A DNA stretch of 64,000 nucleotides from Sepioteuthis lessoniana. Taxonomy: Eukaryota; Mollusca; Cephalopoda; Myopsida; Loliginidae. Below, piece by piece: positions 51,302-62,969 of the stretch. The position numbers and the translations under genes were made by a program. Below the pieces are notes generated by a model. The model was not told where the DNA came from. It made no database searches and saw only the letters and a program-made list of their open reading frames with translations. Position 1 is the stretch's first letter; every line of letters begins with the position of its first letter. The DNA is taken from the NCBI GenBank assembly GCA_963585895.1, contig OY757904.1:159062346-159126345 (forward strand), written 5' to 3'.

Positions 51302-51537
51302 TGGGTGTCCTCGTGGTGTAATGGTTAAAGCGATGGTCTGCGAAATCGTAGCACGCGATTTCGAACTCCAGTCGCGCTATTACGTTCACTTTCGGACAAA
51401 TACCCTTGGGGAAAGGTATGAACCCCCGTTATCCTCCCAGCTATGGGTTAAATAGCACCACCACTGTTCTTTTAGGAGAATGGCTTTGGCATTAAATAAC
51501 CCACGAAGGTTGATATGCCATTAAACAAAGAAACCAA
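51302..51537 (+). repeat. SINE-B copy, best preserved
   Basis: Head: GTCCTCGTGGTGTAATGGTT (A box), anticodon-like region, and GATTTCGAACTCC (B box). Middle: CCCTTGGGGAAAGGTATGAA and CAGCTATGGGTTAAATAGCA. 3' end: GGCATTAAATAACCCACGAA, GGTTGATATGCCATTAAAC, then an AAAC-rich tail. The CCTTGGG-AAAGGTATGAA middle is shared with SINE-A, while the 3' end is shared with SINE-D. Confidence 0.85.
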
Positions 51538-51539
51538 AC

Positions 51540-52285
51540 ACTCGTTGTAGTCGTAAGTCTATCCTCACTAGGAACCAGACACCTTGATGTCTTGTGCTAT
51601 TTGAAGATAAACTTGGTACATGCCTATAAATATTCCCATTTAATATAACTCTGTTTTCTTGCTCTCGTGGCCGAGATAGTTGAGTATTTACCACCAGTGC
51701 TATTTGTCAGTAATATTTCAATCCTAGTATAATACTAGGATTTTAAATGCAGATTTTCTGGGCGAGCAGAGACTTTCTCATCTTGTGACATTTATGTACC
51801 TCTTCCTATTCCTATACCATCTTTTTGGTCTAAATTAACTTAAATCTATTAAACATCATAAAATTGATGAGTGTAATTGTGCCATTTATTTGATTTTAAA
51901 TTGTTTGAGGGCAAATTTTTATGCCAACAGTCTTGTCCATGATTCATTAAATGGTAACATCGTCAGTGGGTGACTCTTACAGTCACTGATTTATTAGAAA
52001 TTTTTTAAAAATCAGTCAGTTCTGCTACGTTTATGAATTTTCTAGGATCGATTGAAATTAAAAATTTGCAAAGGCGTCGTGAAAAATAAATAAATATATA
52101 AATAGATAAACAAATAAAAACAAAACAAAAAAACGAACAAGTGATGTTTCTAACTACGTCATTTCTTTTAAACACTCATCAAATTTGGTTAAGACAAGGT
52201 ACCTATTATTTTGAATAAAGATCTTAACATATTTATTCACTTTTGTAAGAAAAGATAAGAATACAAATGGAACAACTGCATATTT
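51540..52285. other. No gene seen
   Basis: Unassigned, with a short AAAT/AAAC tract at 52085-52135. Confidence 0.6.
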
Positions 52286-52289
52286 GGTG

Positions 52290-52535
52290 GATTATTTTCA
52301 TAGGAAATAAAATCGGCAGCCCGAGTTCAAATACTGGACAAGGTTGTTAACGTTTCACTTCGCGCCCTGTTCTCTCCTAGCTATGTGTATATTGTAGAGA
52401 GAATTAGGTCCTTGATTAGACAACCAGTCTAGGAGAAAGAAAACTGTGAATTCAAACCAACTGTACTCCACTTAAAATTAACCTTGTGTTAAATCATGTC
52501 AGTGGCTGAAGGGGTTGGCTTAATACATACTTAAA
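52290..52535 (+). repeat. SINE-A copy, old
   Basis: Head largely lost (GAGTTCAAATACTGG at 52323). TTAGGTCCTTGATTAGACAA, AAACTGTGAATTCAAACC and a TGAAGGGGTTGGCTTAATA 3' end remain. Confidence 0.65.
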
Positions 52536-52539
52536 TTAT

Positions 52540-53585
52540 TGTGAATTTGTCACTGGTGCTAGTAGTTGAAGTTCGATCCCGAGTAACGGCTGTGATCTTG
52601 AATATTGATTTTAGATATTTTTTAAGCTTTTGATATCATCAAAATCTATCATATATCCCTACCTGTCTTTATCTATCTGATATATCTCATTTGGATCATC
52701 TCTTAATCTCTTTTTCTTTCTGTCTATCTATCTATCTATCAATCTAGCTAGCAAGGTAAATCTGTTCATATCTATCATTTTCAATTAGTTGATATCTAAC
52801 TCTTTATTTGCTAATTTCTTTTAAAGAATATTTTTTTACACTTTTTGAAATTCCTTAGTCAACAAAAGCTACAGATCCGACCTTTCCTTATCTTCGTTTA
52901 ACTTTGCATTTGGGCTTCGTGGTCAATCGATTATCATTCGTGTCCGATTCTTTGTAATTAACCAACTGCAACTCACAACTTCATTGACAAATCCCAGCAT
53001 GAAAAATGCTTTTATTGACTGCTGCTCCCTTCATTCAGACATGACTAAGCGATTTTTTTGTTTCATTAACATTTTTCTTCTTTTTATTATTTTCGATTGA
53101 ATTGAAGAATCATTAAAGTGAAGACAAGTGACGTTTCTTTGAAAATATTAAAAAAAAAATATCAAGACTTTGAATGTTAAGAACTTTTTCCTTTAATCGA
53201 TAAGGACATTGGCCATAAAAAAGAAAATAAAGAAAAAAGAAAATAAAGAAAATACTGTCTGTCGCAAGAATCGAGCTGAACGGGTGAAGAATACGCATTT
53301 TTAATTTTTCTAAAATATCGATTGTCATTTTGAGCTTTGAGAGAATTATATTAAAAAAAGAAAAAAAAAAAGAAAAAAAGGAACTTTGTAGAAAGAATCC
53401 ATTTTTTAACTTTAGAAAAAAATTTCGATGAGGTCTTCCAATAAAAAAATGGTAATTACACGAGTTCTGTAATTTTTTTTGTCTTCTATTTGAAAGTTTT
53501 GGTTTATTTGTGAATCAGATACTGGCATTGAATGAATATTATTGGGTAAAAGGAATCAAGAAAACATTGCCAATGAATAAATTTA
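52540..53585. other. No gene seen; (CTAT)n tract
   Basis: (CTAT)n at 52721-52740. A-rich runs at 53348-53385. No credible frame. Confidence 0.6.
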
Positions 53586-53587
53586 CT

Positions 53588-53835
53588 TAGTCTGGCACAA
53601 GGCTATAATATCTAACGCTTTGTCCGGGGTTCAATCCCAGGTCACGTCATACTAAAGACTTTAAAAATGGTACTTGATACCTACTTGCTTAACACTCAGC
53701 AATATAAGGTACGTATCCAGGGTAAAGTGGAGCTATCCAGGGAAAAGAGTAGCGCCATCCCCAACACCTCGGTGTAGTAGCTATTGGAAAGGGAGCCTTC
53801 GGGTCACCCTCGACTACGGTCGCTAACTTTACTTT
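53588..53835 (+). repeat. SINE-C copy
   Basis: Head: TCTGGCACAAGG then B-box GGGGTTCAATCCCAGGTCAC (53627-53646). Body: CTTGCTTAACACTCAGCAAT, ATCCAGGGTAAAGTGGAGC, CACCTCGGTGTAGTAGCTAT. 3' end: TCACCCTCGACTACGGTCGC then TAACTTT. Confirms the sense direction of the two minus-strand copies. Confidence 0.8.
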
Positions 53836-53839
53836 TTTA

Positions 53840-54600
53840 CTTACGTTACAAACTGCATATCTATATAAGCGATTTGGACATCAACCATGAAATATTTTGG
53901 TATCTGATGGTCTCATGTTTGCGACCTTGAGCTAGACGAAACTAACCTTAAATAAATTTCAGTTTAAGAGCGCTTCGTTGTTATTTATAGAGAAGATATT
54001 TGTAGCTTAGTTTGGAACAAGGTGAAATTTGAAATTGCTAAATATGTTCTGCTAGCCTTCCTCACTAATCATTGCATTATGCAAGGTGCCTGCACTTAGC
54101 AATGAACAACTGAAATGCACCCCGCGAAGATATAGGATATGACACGAAGTCATTTAACGAGGGGGCCCTGTCACGTTTACATGTATGTGGGAACAAAAAT
54201 TGCTCAGCATCTTAGGAATGCCTTCGACCCGTTGAATTGACTCTGATTCTACCCCTTTAAGTGCTGTGAGTAGATACTGCCTGGAGAGACACACCCCTGA
54301 AACTGAGAAATATACTTTGTACGACACCAGGGATGGTAAGTTCTCATACAATGGTCAGGTAAGTCTTACAAGCTGGTCTCCCTCTCGTGAGTTCAATTTT
54401 TACTAAATACTCCACACTTATGGCTTTGTGTATGACAAAAGCGATTTGTCGAGATTAAAGTAGATACAAACTTTCCAGTTGTCAGTAAAAAGGTCCGGAT
54501 CTCGAATGTTAAATTTCAAGGCAGCCCATTCAACAATGGAAGATTGGTGCAAAACAAGTTACATACTTACATTTGTATCTCTTTGTCTTTGTGTCATATT
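53840..54600. other. No gene seen
   Basis: Unassigned sequence. TAGTTTGGAACAAGG and GACACGAAGTC motifs near 54008 and 54140 may be old SINE debris. Confidence 0.5.
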
Positions 54601-54639
54601 ATAGGACTTACACTCCTATAATTTAAAATGGGCGGTATG

Positions 54640-54780
54640 CCACTTGTTCAGGAAACAAAGATGGCGGACACACATAAACAATCAGTCTCGGGAAACCATT
54701 GGCCAGGAAATCCACGTGATCAGTGTTTAAAACTACGGCCTCATTTGAATTTCGTCCCGCGTTTTTGGAGCCGACTCTAA
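54640..54780 (+). other. Possible short first exon, doubtful
   Basis: AAAGATGGCGGACACAC at 54657-54673 resembles a YY1-type motif overlapping a start codon. The ATG opens 39 codons (MADTHKQSVSGNHWPGN) to a stop at 54779. No TATA box, splice donor or downstream exon was recognised, so this is only a pointer. Confidence 0.15.
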
Positions 54781-55425
54781 GACACGTATTTTCTATAAAT
54801 ACACTCTTCCTCTTTTTCACATTTTCACTTGCAGGGCTAACACACTCTCTCCAGTGTGACTTCCATAGAGAATACTCTCACTCTCTCATATTCACCAACA
54901 GCCGTCAAACACCACAAAATGTATAGGCCATGCAAACATTCCTTTCCTCAGTATACCTTGTCTATGAGGCTTTCCAGCCTCGAAAACAGCAATTGCGTCG
55001 AACCACAAAAAGAAACGAACATTTAGAAATACGTAGTCAACATGCATAGGACACTTTTGTCATTTAGTACTTTTTTGTAGTTTTAGTTGTGTTAGTCACA
55101 CACACACACACATATACAGACACACAGAATATTTTCACGAACAGTTATAGAACCATAGTGATGTTTTAAATATTTCATTGTATGTATTGCTAAGATATCA
55201 ATTTGTTTTGTTTATGTCACTTGTTTTGAATGTTCCTTTTGTCCGCCCCGTTTCATATCGTTTACACATCTTTCATATCATTACATCTTTACTACATTTG
55301 TCTCCCCGTGCCCTTTTCCCAAACATGACATACCACTAAGCAAAACATATACTAAACTACAACATAAATTTTGGGGGACCAAACATATCTACCAAATAAC
55401 ATGTCACCCGACAATATTCAGTCAC
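54781..55425. other. No gene seen
   Basis: Unassigned. Short (CA)n at 55096-55110. Confidence 0.6.
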
Positions 55426-55429
55426 AGAG

Positions 55430-55562
55430 GCGCAGTTAGTGTAACAGTTTTCTTTATAGGAAATGTCTAGAAGGAAAATTTAAAATTCAAAACAGCTTTA
55501 ATCCGCTTAAAAAATGACCTTGTGCCGCATCCTGTCTGTCGCGGAAAGGGTTAATTAAATAC
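55430..55562 (+). repeat. SINE-A copy with internal deletion
   Basis: Head GGCGCAGTTAGTGTAACAG followed almost directly by TCTAGAAGGAAAATTTAAAA, AACAGCTTTAATCCGCTTAA and CGGAAAGGGTTAATTAAATA. The central half is missing. Confidence 0.7.
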
Positions 55563-55564
55563 GT

Positions 55565-56750
55565 TGGACAAAATAAAAAATACAAAAAAAAAAAAAAACA
55601 TCGGAATCCCTGTTATTTCAGTTCCATTACTTTCTATTGCAATAGATCGTTCTTCGATGACCTTGAAGTGAGATAAAGAACAAACCAATGGCGAAATTTT
55701 ATTTCTCAACTTTTATACTTGTAATCCTGTTTTTTCCCTTGACTTTACTCTTACCACTTTGGTTACCAGGCTTAACCGATAGACATTACTCAGATATATT
55801 CTTAACTTCTCTGATCACATGACACTATTTTGTATATTTGTCAAATAATAGTCATAAATTTCAGATTTCTTAGCTAAAGTATTATCACTATTAAAGTTTT
55901 ACTAGTTTTTCTTCCATCTTATTTCCGTTGCTTTTTGTAGGGTACTAATGTTAAGGGATAAAAAGACAATATTAACAATAGTGCTTCAAAAATTAAAGAA
56001 ATTTCTTTCTTTGTTGGGAGCTGAAATGTAGAAGGGTATACAGCGATTTGCGTATCAAGTCACGGCCGTAAATGCCAGTTCTGGTCACAGCGTGGATAAA
56101 ATCTTTATCCAACTTTAAATTGTAACATGACACCGTTGTTTGAAGATCAAACGAACACGGCGCCGCTGAGAAAACAGTGAGTACGTCTCACTCCGGGTTG
56201 ACGTGAGTAACTGATCTGTGTTGTCTGGAAAAGTATTTGTTTTTATAGCATTAAAGTAGATCTGGTGCGCACACGTTGACTTTCGAAAATTCTTTGGGCG
56301 CGTATTTTAGAGACCTCTTATTGGTACTAAAAACCATTTTCAATTGTTCATTTTCTAAACATCTGCGTGGGCGTTAGTTGGAGATCTTTGCGCCAATTTT
56401 GATCCATTTTTTCCAGAAAATTCTTTTGACAAGGAAATTGCATCATTTCCTCTACTTTTCAACTCAACTCTCAACTCGTTATTCTGCAACCGTTGAATCA
56501 GCAGCTGAACTGGTAAGATTTAAACTGATCCCTTGTTTTTAAAAGCTGACTTTACTGTGACACAACAAATGAAGCCTTTTCCAGTCTATATCGTTCATAA
56601 AGATTAGGTTTAATGGCTGTAGAATGACGATCTGAAATCTGAAAGAAATAAAAAAACAAAAAAAAAAAAAACAAACACTCGTAAAAGTAAATAAAAACCA
56701 TGAGGTTCATTCAGCATCAAATTTTGAAATTTCTTCCAAAATATCTTGGG
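55565..56750. other. No gene seen
   Basis: Unassigned. A14 run near 55585. GC is slightly higher at 56150-56230. Confidence 0.55.
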
Positions 56751-56751
56751 A

Positions 56752-56850
56752 ACGGTCCTCGTGGCGTAATGGTTAAAGTATTGGACTGCAGCCTCAAAGT
56801 AAACGAATTCAAACTTCAGTCCCGCTATTACGTTTTTAGTGTTTTGAAAT
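56752..56850 (+). repeat. SINE-B head fragment
   Basis: GTCCTCGTGGCGTAATGGTT (A box), TATTGGACTGCAGCCTCAAA, GAATTCAAACTTC (B box) and CCCGCTATTACG. No middle or 3' end follows. Confidence 0.75.
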
Positions 56851-57087
56851 GGTTAGTTTCTATAACACTATACATTATTTGACAACACAAATAAATAACA
56901 AAACTTCTTTTGAAAACACAACAACGAAAGGTTAATTATAGTAGCAGGTGTAAAAGAGTAAGAGTGAGAAAGTGTCCTTTTCGGTGTCGCCGGTTAGTAT
57001 GTTGGTCCTTGAGTTTGTAGGGAGTGTGTGTCACTGTAGCAAATAGCTCGTGTGACTGACCGCAAGGCTGGTTCTTTCTTTCTATGC

Positions 57088-57090
57088 ACA

Positions 57091-57126
<36 letters not shown>

Positions 57127-57265
57127 AACCTTTTGTTTTTCTCGCTCAACTCTTTTATCTCTCTCGTACTTCAAATCTTTTTCGTCACTTTCTTTTTTTT
57201 CAATTCTTTTTGTCATTGTCTCTCAAATTTTTGGTTTCTCGCTTTCTTCACAACTTTTTTCTATT

Positions 57266-57312
<47 letters not shown>

Positions 57313-57445
57313 ACGGTTTTCTCTCTCTTTCTTCCATCCTTTTTGTCACTCTTTCTCTCAATATTTCTCTCTCTTTCTCTATTCAAATATTTTTTCCTTC
57401 TAGCTTTTTTCGTTACTCTTAATATTTTTGCCTCTGTCTATTTTT

Positions 57446-57487
<42 letters not shown>

Positions 57488-57600
57488 TTCTTTTTTGCTC
57501 ATCTCTTTTTTATCTCTTCCTCTTTCTTCACATTTTGTTTTACTCTCTTTCAAAATATTTGTAACTATTTTTATCCTTTCATTTTTCGTGATATTCACTA
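57088..57600. repeat. Polypyrimidine low-complexity region
   Basis: (CT)n at 57090-57122 and 57451-57486, (TTTC)n at 57264-57311, and CT-rich sequence between. The 170-codon Ser/Leu/Phe-rich frame across it is a composition artefact. Confidence 0.9.
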
Positions 57601-57679
57601 CATTTAATATGGCACAAGGCCAAATAAAAAGAGTACTTTGGGGGCTACAAAAATTGCATAACTCTAATCTTTCAAACAG

Positions 57680-58660
57680 GAAAGTTAGGGTTGGGTTGGT
57701 TGAGTTTTATGGTATATCAACCCTTGTAGGTTATTTAATGCCAAATCCTGTTTATACATGTATATTAGATATGATTTGGTTTGGTTGAGTTCTATGGTAT
57801 ATCAACCCTTGTAGGTTATTTAATGTCATATCCTGTTTATACATTTAGTAAATACATGATTTGAAAACAAATAGTTTGTAGGTACCATTTTTAAACGAGC
57901 CAGAGCTACTTTGTTTATACATAGTTAAATAGTTTCAAGTACCTGCTATTTGATATTAAGAATACAATTTAACAGTTATTTGTTTGTATATAGTTAAATG
58001 GATATACATTTATGACTCGTAAGTGAATAGTTAGTATGTAATTTCATTTTTTTAAATTAGAGTAATTTGTTTTCACACAGTTAATGGTTTCAAGTATTTA
58101 TATTTAACATTAATAATTCTATTTAATATTAATCATCTGTCTGCACACGGTGAAGTGTGTGTTTTTTAACACTAATAATTCTATTCAGCACTATTCCTTC
58201 AAATTTCACACAGTGAAATGGTTCCAATTATTGCAATGTAAAACTAATAATTCAAATATAGAACACATTTAAAGGGTTTAAAGTATCGATATTCAATACT
58301 AATAATTCAATTTAAGTTTACTCATTGGTTTGCTCACAGTTAAATGGTTCCAAATATTGCTATGTTACATTAACAATTCAATTAAACGTCAGTCATTTGT
58401 TTGCACACAGTTAAATGGTCAAGCAGTTCTATTCGACCCATAGATAGGACCCTATTAGGTACAACCACTCTGGGTCAAGGTGGACCTGGTGGTAATGGCA
58501 GTGAAGGAGTACTTCTCATTCTCCAAAATTCCAGGATTGGAGTGTCACGATCAGAATGGTTTAGTGTGATATCCAGAATATTTGTGGGGCGGGGGTCTTA
58601 CCCTTCTGCTGAGATACTGTCGGCATATTCTACAGTCCCAGGCGATTGAGCTAGGAAAGT
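57680..58660 (-). repeat. SINE-D composite with duplicated 3' end and expanded linker
   Basis: Plus order (antisense): two adjacent 3'-end blocks at 57685-57765 and 57775-57840 (each with TATGGTATATCAACCCTTGT), linker with seven or so imperfect units of roughly 60-75 bp (57880-58430, each with CACAGTTAAATGGTTTCAA-like and AATACTAATAATTCAATT-like parts), then the body/head at 58435-58660. Confidence 0.8.
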
Positions 58661-59019
58661 TATGGTGCTCAAATACTTCGTATTTAGGCAACTCAAATTA
58701 AGATATTTTAAAAATTGTTCTAATTCGAATATTTTGGATAAAAATTCTTTACACTTAAGTGATTTCATTATTTATAATATAATAATTTAATTTTAATAGA
58801 AAACAATTATTTTTATCAACCGTTATTTATAATTATTCTTTGTATATCTGTTGTTTACCGTGACGGTAAAAAAAATACGATAGCACAATGTGCACCGAGA
58901 CATGGAATTATATTCCTCAGCTTTTTGGTTAAGATATGTCAAGTAAATATCACTGTAGAACAACAGTTAGCATATTATTCTTGCAAATCCCCACTTTTTT
59001 TCGAAGTTCTTAACATATT

Positions 59020-59355
59020 GATTGATTGATTGATATTAGCAGCATGTCAACCTGTGTAGAGTTGATTTATGCATAGAGGTTAGGAAATCGCGGTCATTGT
59101 AGGCTTATATATCCACTTTTTTGTGCAGCATTTTTTTAGTTTGCTTTATTTTGCACATGCACATGTTAAATATAAATCATTTTAAACAATTTTATTTTAC
59201 CCATAAGTGTAACTCTAACGGGTACTACCACTGGGGGTCAAAATGAACCTGGGAATAATAGGAATGAGAAGGGTACTCTACATTCCCCAAATCTCCAGAA
59301 CTAAGACCTCAACACCAGATACAGTTTGGTGGCCTCTCAGAGTACCCCCACTGTG
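59020..59355 (-). repeat. SINE-D copy with (AATC)n tail
   Basis: Plus order (antisense): TTGATTGATTGATTGATATT tail (59020), CATGTCAACCTGTGTAGAG, AATCGCGGTCATTGTAGGC, then the body with GGGTACTACCACTGGGGGTC to 59355. Confidence 0.75.
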
Positions 59356-59411
59356 TTAAAATAAGCTCTAATTTGTGTTTTTGTTTTTAAAGAAACGTCA
59401 CCGCATATAAC

Positions 59412-59490
59412 TTAGCCCAGTCGGCTGGGACAGTAGAATACACCGACTGCTGTCTACAGAGGAGTAAAACTCCCCACCCCGACCAATGAA
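59412..59490 (+). repeat. SINE-D head, sense orientation
   Basis: TAGCCCAGTCGGCTGGGACA, GTAGAATACACCGACTG and CAGAGGAGTAAAACTCC: the head of SINE-D in the opposite orientation to the copy just before it. A short linker-like piece with TTTGAAACCATTTAACTTTG follows at 59560-59620, and the 3' end TTTGGCATTAAAAAACC at 59693-59710. Confidence 0.65.
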
Positions 59491-59714
59491 ACACTGACCA
59501 TTAAACTATATGTAAACAAATGATTGATGTTTTTTTTTAAATTTTTTTATACATAGCTATATTTGAAACCATTTAACTTTGAATTATGCTAAATTGAATA
59601 GCTAGAAATAGAATTATTTGATTATTTTACAGCTGGTATCAAGAAAATGAGTTTACAAATCATACATTTGATATATATATGTAATGGCAGGATTTGGCAT
59701 TAAAAAACCAACAA

Positions 59715-60175
59715 TGGGTTATATATATTATATTGTTTATAATATTATATGATATTAACGTAAAAATTCGTTATGTGATTTAGTAAAATTGTCCTTTAAA
59801 AACAGAAAAGAATCGTATAGCTTGGAGAAATGGCTTAAAGATTGTTTATTTTCAATTTCTATAAGAAATTGAGATTAAAAGCTAAGATTTCAAGGCCGGC
59901 TAACTTTATTTAGTTGATTTATTGGAGCAACACAATCTTCCTGCTAAAATATCTGCACTCTGTTTTTGTCTGCTGTTTAGCTAAACTTGGTTAATATCCA
60001 GTATTACCAGAAGCAAAACATTTATTTGTCTTACTGGGAAGGATAAAAGAAATCGAATTTTACTCACATCGACCGGAAACATCAAAGTGGAAATTTATCA
60101 ATTGGAATTATTAAGTATTCAATAACAATGAAAGAAAAGAACAAAAATCACAAGGTATTTTGTTTGCTAATCATT
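59715..60175. other. No gene seen
   Basis: Unassigned AT-rich sequence. Confidence 0.6.
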
Positions 60176-60179
60176 GAAC

Positions 60180-60900
60180 AGAAATTTGGATAAGAAGATA
60201 AAAAAGAGAAAGAAGGAGAGGAGAGGAAAGAAGACAAGGAAAAGAAAAAAAGGGAAGACATGAGAAAAAGAGAAAGGTGAATAAAAAAGACAAGAAAAAT
60301 AAAGAAGATAGTACAAAGAGAAAGAAGATGAAAAAGAAAGAAAAGAAGAAAGGTCAAGAGAGAACATAAAATAAAAAGAATAAGGAATAATGTGGATGAG
60401 AAAAAGAGGAAGAAAGAAAATGAGGAAAAAAGATAGAGGAAGAAAAAGGATGAAAAAAAAAAAAGAAAAAGTAAGAAAGACAATAATAAAACGGGGAGAA
60501 AGAAGATGAATAAAAATAAGGAAACAGAAAGAGGAAGAAGGAGAGAGAAAGAAGACGAGAAAAAGAAAGAGTGGAATAAAAAGGATAAGAAAAAGAAGAG
60601 GAAAGACAATAAAAATGAAAAGAGAAGAAAAAAGATGAGAAAAGATAAGAAAAGAAGGAATATAGATGAAGAAAAATGACAAAAAAAAAAGATAAGAAAG
60701 AAGAAAGGAATAAAAAGAAAGAAAGATGAGGAAAAGAGAAAGAAGAAGAAAGAGAAAAAGTAGAAGAAGGAGGATAAGAAAAGTAGAAAAGGGATGAAGT
60801 AGGATCAGAAAAGGAGAAAGAAAGAAGAAAAAAAAGAAAGAGGAAGAAAGAGAGAGAGAGGAAAAAAAGGAAGAAAGAGAGAGAGAGGGAAAAAAAAGAA
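60180..60900. repeat. Homopurine region of about 0.7 kb
   Basis: Plus strand is almost entirely A and G in irregular AAGA/GAAAGA order, ending in GAGAGAGAGAGG blocks at 60850-60890. The two long Ser/Phe/Leu-rich minus frames are artefacts. Not a simple tandem repeat. Confidence 0.9.
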
Positions 60901-60904
60901 ATGT

Positions 60905-61495
60905 CTATTAAAGAATTAAAGATAATTCATTTTTTTAAAATCTAAATGAATGCATAGAATTTACACAAACTGAAGTAATTCATTTTTATCGAATTTTTTT
61001 CTTTTCTTTTTTTTTTTCTTGTTTAATTTTGTATTTAATTTTAAATTCTGTTTCTTTCATATTTTTCCTTTATTCATTTTCCCATATAATTTTGTTATCA
61101 AAACATATTTTCCAAATCCGTCCGCAATATTATTTGCCTGACTCTTCAAGTTCCAATTATTTTCGTTTTTTTTTCTTTCGTTTTGCCTCTTGATATTTTC
61201 AGACGAAACAAAATATTCTTTAACTCCCTAACTTCACATTAAAGAAAAAAAAATTTTTTTTTCTATCTTCATTTCTTTGTCTGTATGACATATTCACATC
61301 GCTTACGTTTTAAAAGGCCTGCCTCATATATGAAAGAGTTGCATATTTCCCATCAGAGGTCAGGGTTCGAGCCAAACCGAGAACTAGGATTTCGCATTGC
61401 TGATTTTTAAAGGCAACAAGTTCTTACCACATGGAAGATTGCAGTAAGACAATCTTCTAACTCTCTTCAGGCTTTTAACTGTTTGTAAACATGTA
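60905..61495. other. No gene seen
   Basis: T-rich unassigned sequence. Confidence 0.6.
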
Positions 61496-61499
61496 AGGT

Positions 61500-61568
61500 T
61501 AGGTTATCTTATTTGGATTGATGTCATATCAACACTTAATAGTTAATGCCAAATCCTGTTTATGAATG

Positions 61569-61606
<38 letters not shown>

Positions 61607-61672
61607 ATGAATGATTTTTAAAATGAATAGTTTGTTTTGTTTTTAAACGAGTTAGAGCTGATTTGTTCTTGA
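61500..61672 (-). repeat. SINE-D 3' end and linker with CA/TA microsatellite
   Basis: Antisense 3' end (GATGTCATATCAACACTTAA, TTAATGCCAAATCCTGTTT) and linker with (CA)n(TA)n at 61567-61606 and TTTTAAACGAGTTAGAGCTG. The same microsatellite position and linker text occur in the sense copy at 42740-42870. Confidence 0.75.
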
Positions 61673-61675
61673 AAA

Positions 61676-61728
61676 AGGAACCTTCAGGGCACCCTCGGCC
61701 ATGGTTAGCCAAATTATTTACTACTTGC
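61676..61728 (-). repeat. SINE-C-like 3' end fragment, antisense to the usual form
   Basis: GGAACCTTCAGGGCACCCTC then GGCCATGGTTAGCC matches the SINE-C 3' end of 53790-53830 in plus orientation. It directly follows the LINE 3' end at 61729. Short and diverged. Confidence 0.5.
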
Positions 61729-62965
61729 GAGTTATTCACACCAGCGTTAGCTGATAGTCTTTCACTGGAGTCTGAGTGATAGCAAGTCTCCAGGACTCTT
61801 CTCAGTATTCTGGCTGGCCTTAACAATGATGTAGTTGGAATGGTTTCTGCTCGTCCTCCGATTTTCAATTCTTCTAGTTTCTTTACCAAGCCTTTGGGCA
61901 TCGTTCCGAGTGCACCAATTACAATTGGTATCACTGTCACCTTCATGTTCCAAAACTTTTTAGTTCTCTGATTTTCACTCCGTTGTCCGCTGCGATGGCA
62001 AAGTTTACGATTCGACAAATTCTCTCTTTTTTTGTCCATTACCACTAAGTCTTATCTTCTCGCCGGGATTAGGTAATCTGTTTGTATTTCAAAATTCCAA
62101 TGAATTTTGAGCGTCTCATTCTCCTGAATGGATTCTAACTTGTGCATACACCATTTGGTAGTTTGGTCAAATTTAAACTTTTTGCCCTATTCCTTGTAGA
62201 TTATCTTACCCACCCAGTCGCGTCTTGTCTTATACTATTTTTGCGTTAATTGGCAGCATTCGCTTATTATGTTACTGATCATTTCGTCTCTATCACTATA
62301 TAACCAACATTTACTATTTTCGCATCTTATCTATTTTTCTTTTAACATAGTTTGTTCTTATGGCGTTGTTTTGAGCTACAATGAGAAGAGATTCACTTTG
62401 TCTCTTAAGATTTTCCTTTCTTAGCCATGTCCAAGTATTTTCGAGCGAGATTTCGCTTGTTTGTCACTTGAAATCTTCATGCAATTGCATTTTTTCTCAT
62501 CTTTCTTTTCTTGTTATTGTTGTTCTGTTGATTCTTCTATTAGTGTTGTTTCTGGTCACTGTAAATAGTCTTCCTAAGCTCTTTTTTATTTAAGTCTTCG
62601 AGTCGTTGTATCGATGTGTCAACGTTATCTTCAGTGCTAGCATGTCCTTTTCCTCCTTTTTCTTGACATGATGTAAGGCCTTTTGTATCAGCATTAGTTT
62701 TCTTGTTCTCAAATCCATTTATTGGAGTTCTTCCCTCGTCCCCTTCAAGAATAGTCCCAAATATCTTACGAAGGGGACAGCCCAAGTGTTTATACCTTTG
62801 ATAAGATTTCTGCCATATAGTTTGGTTTCATGTAGTTTTCTCGTCCTCCGGAGATACCCTTTTAAAATTCTTTTTCCATCTTCACTTGTTTGATGGTGTC
62901 CGCTCCCAATATTACCAAGTACTTGTAAGTTTCCTTTTCTTAGAGAGTTCTGAATTTTCATTTAT
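61729..62965 (-). mobile_element. Decayed CCHC-type LINE 3' part, copy d
   Basis: Minus order: GEKE-like start with NSLRKGNLQVLGNI (62950), RRTRKLHETKLYGRNLIKGI and NTWAVPFVRYLG (62860-62760), KGLTSCQEKGGKGHAST (62680), CCHC region (about 62310-62255, largely decayed), then NMKVTVIPIVIGALGTMPKG, RPARILRRVLETCYHSDSSE and SANAGVNNSQVVNN (61960-61730). 5'-truncated. The C-terminal part is the best preserved of the four copies. Confidence 0.8.
61730..62045 (-). pseudogene. C-terminal endonuclease-end fragment of LINE copy d
   Basis: Open from 62045. The part from WNMKVTVIPIVIGALGTM to SANAGVNNSQ aligns with 5640-5870 (copy a) and 13540-13735 (copy c). The residues before FWNMK (SNRKLCHRSGQRS) are out of the family frame. 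The final residues of the longer frame run on into SINE and microsatellite sequence and are not native. Confidence 0.75.
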
Positions 62966-62969
62966 TTCA

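Noticed and set aside
57052-57788. 170-codon Ser/Leu/Phe-rich plus frame
   Set aside because: Created by (CT)n and (TTTC)n repeats; no domain and no coding signal outside the repeats.
60148-60682. Two long hydrophobic minus frames that look like membrane proteins
   Set aside because: Reverse reading of a homopurine tract; two frames are open at once, which is expected from composition alone.
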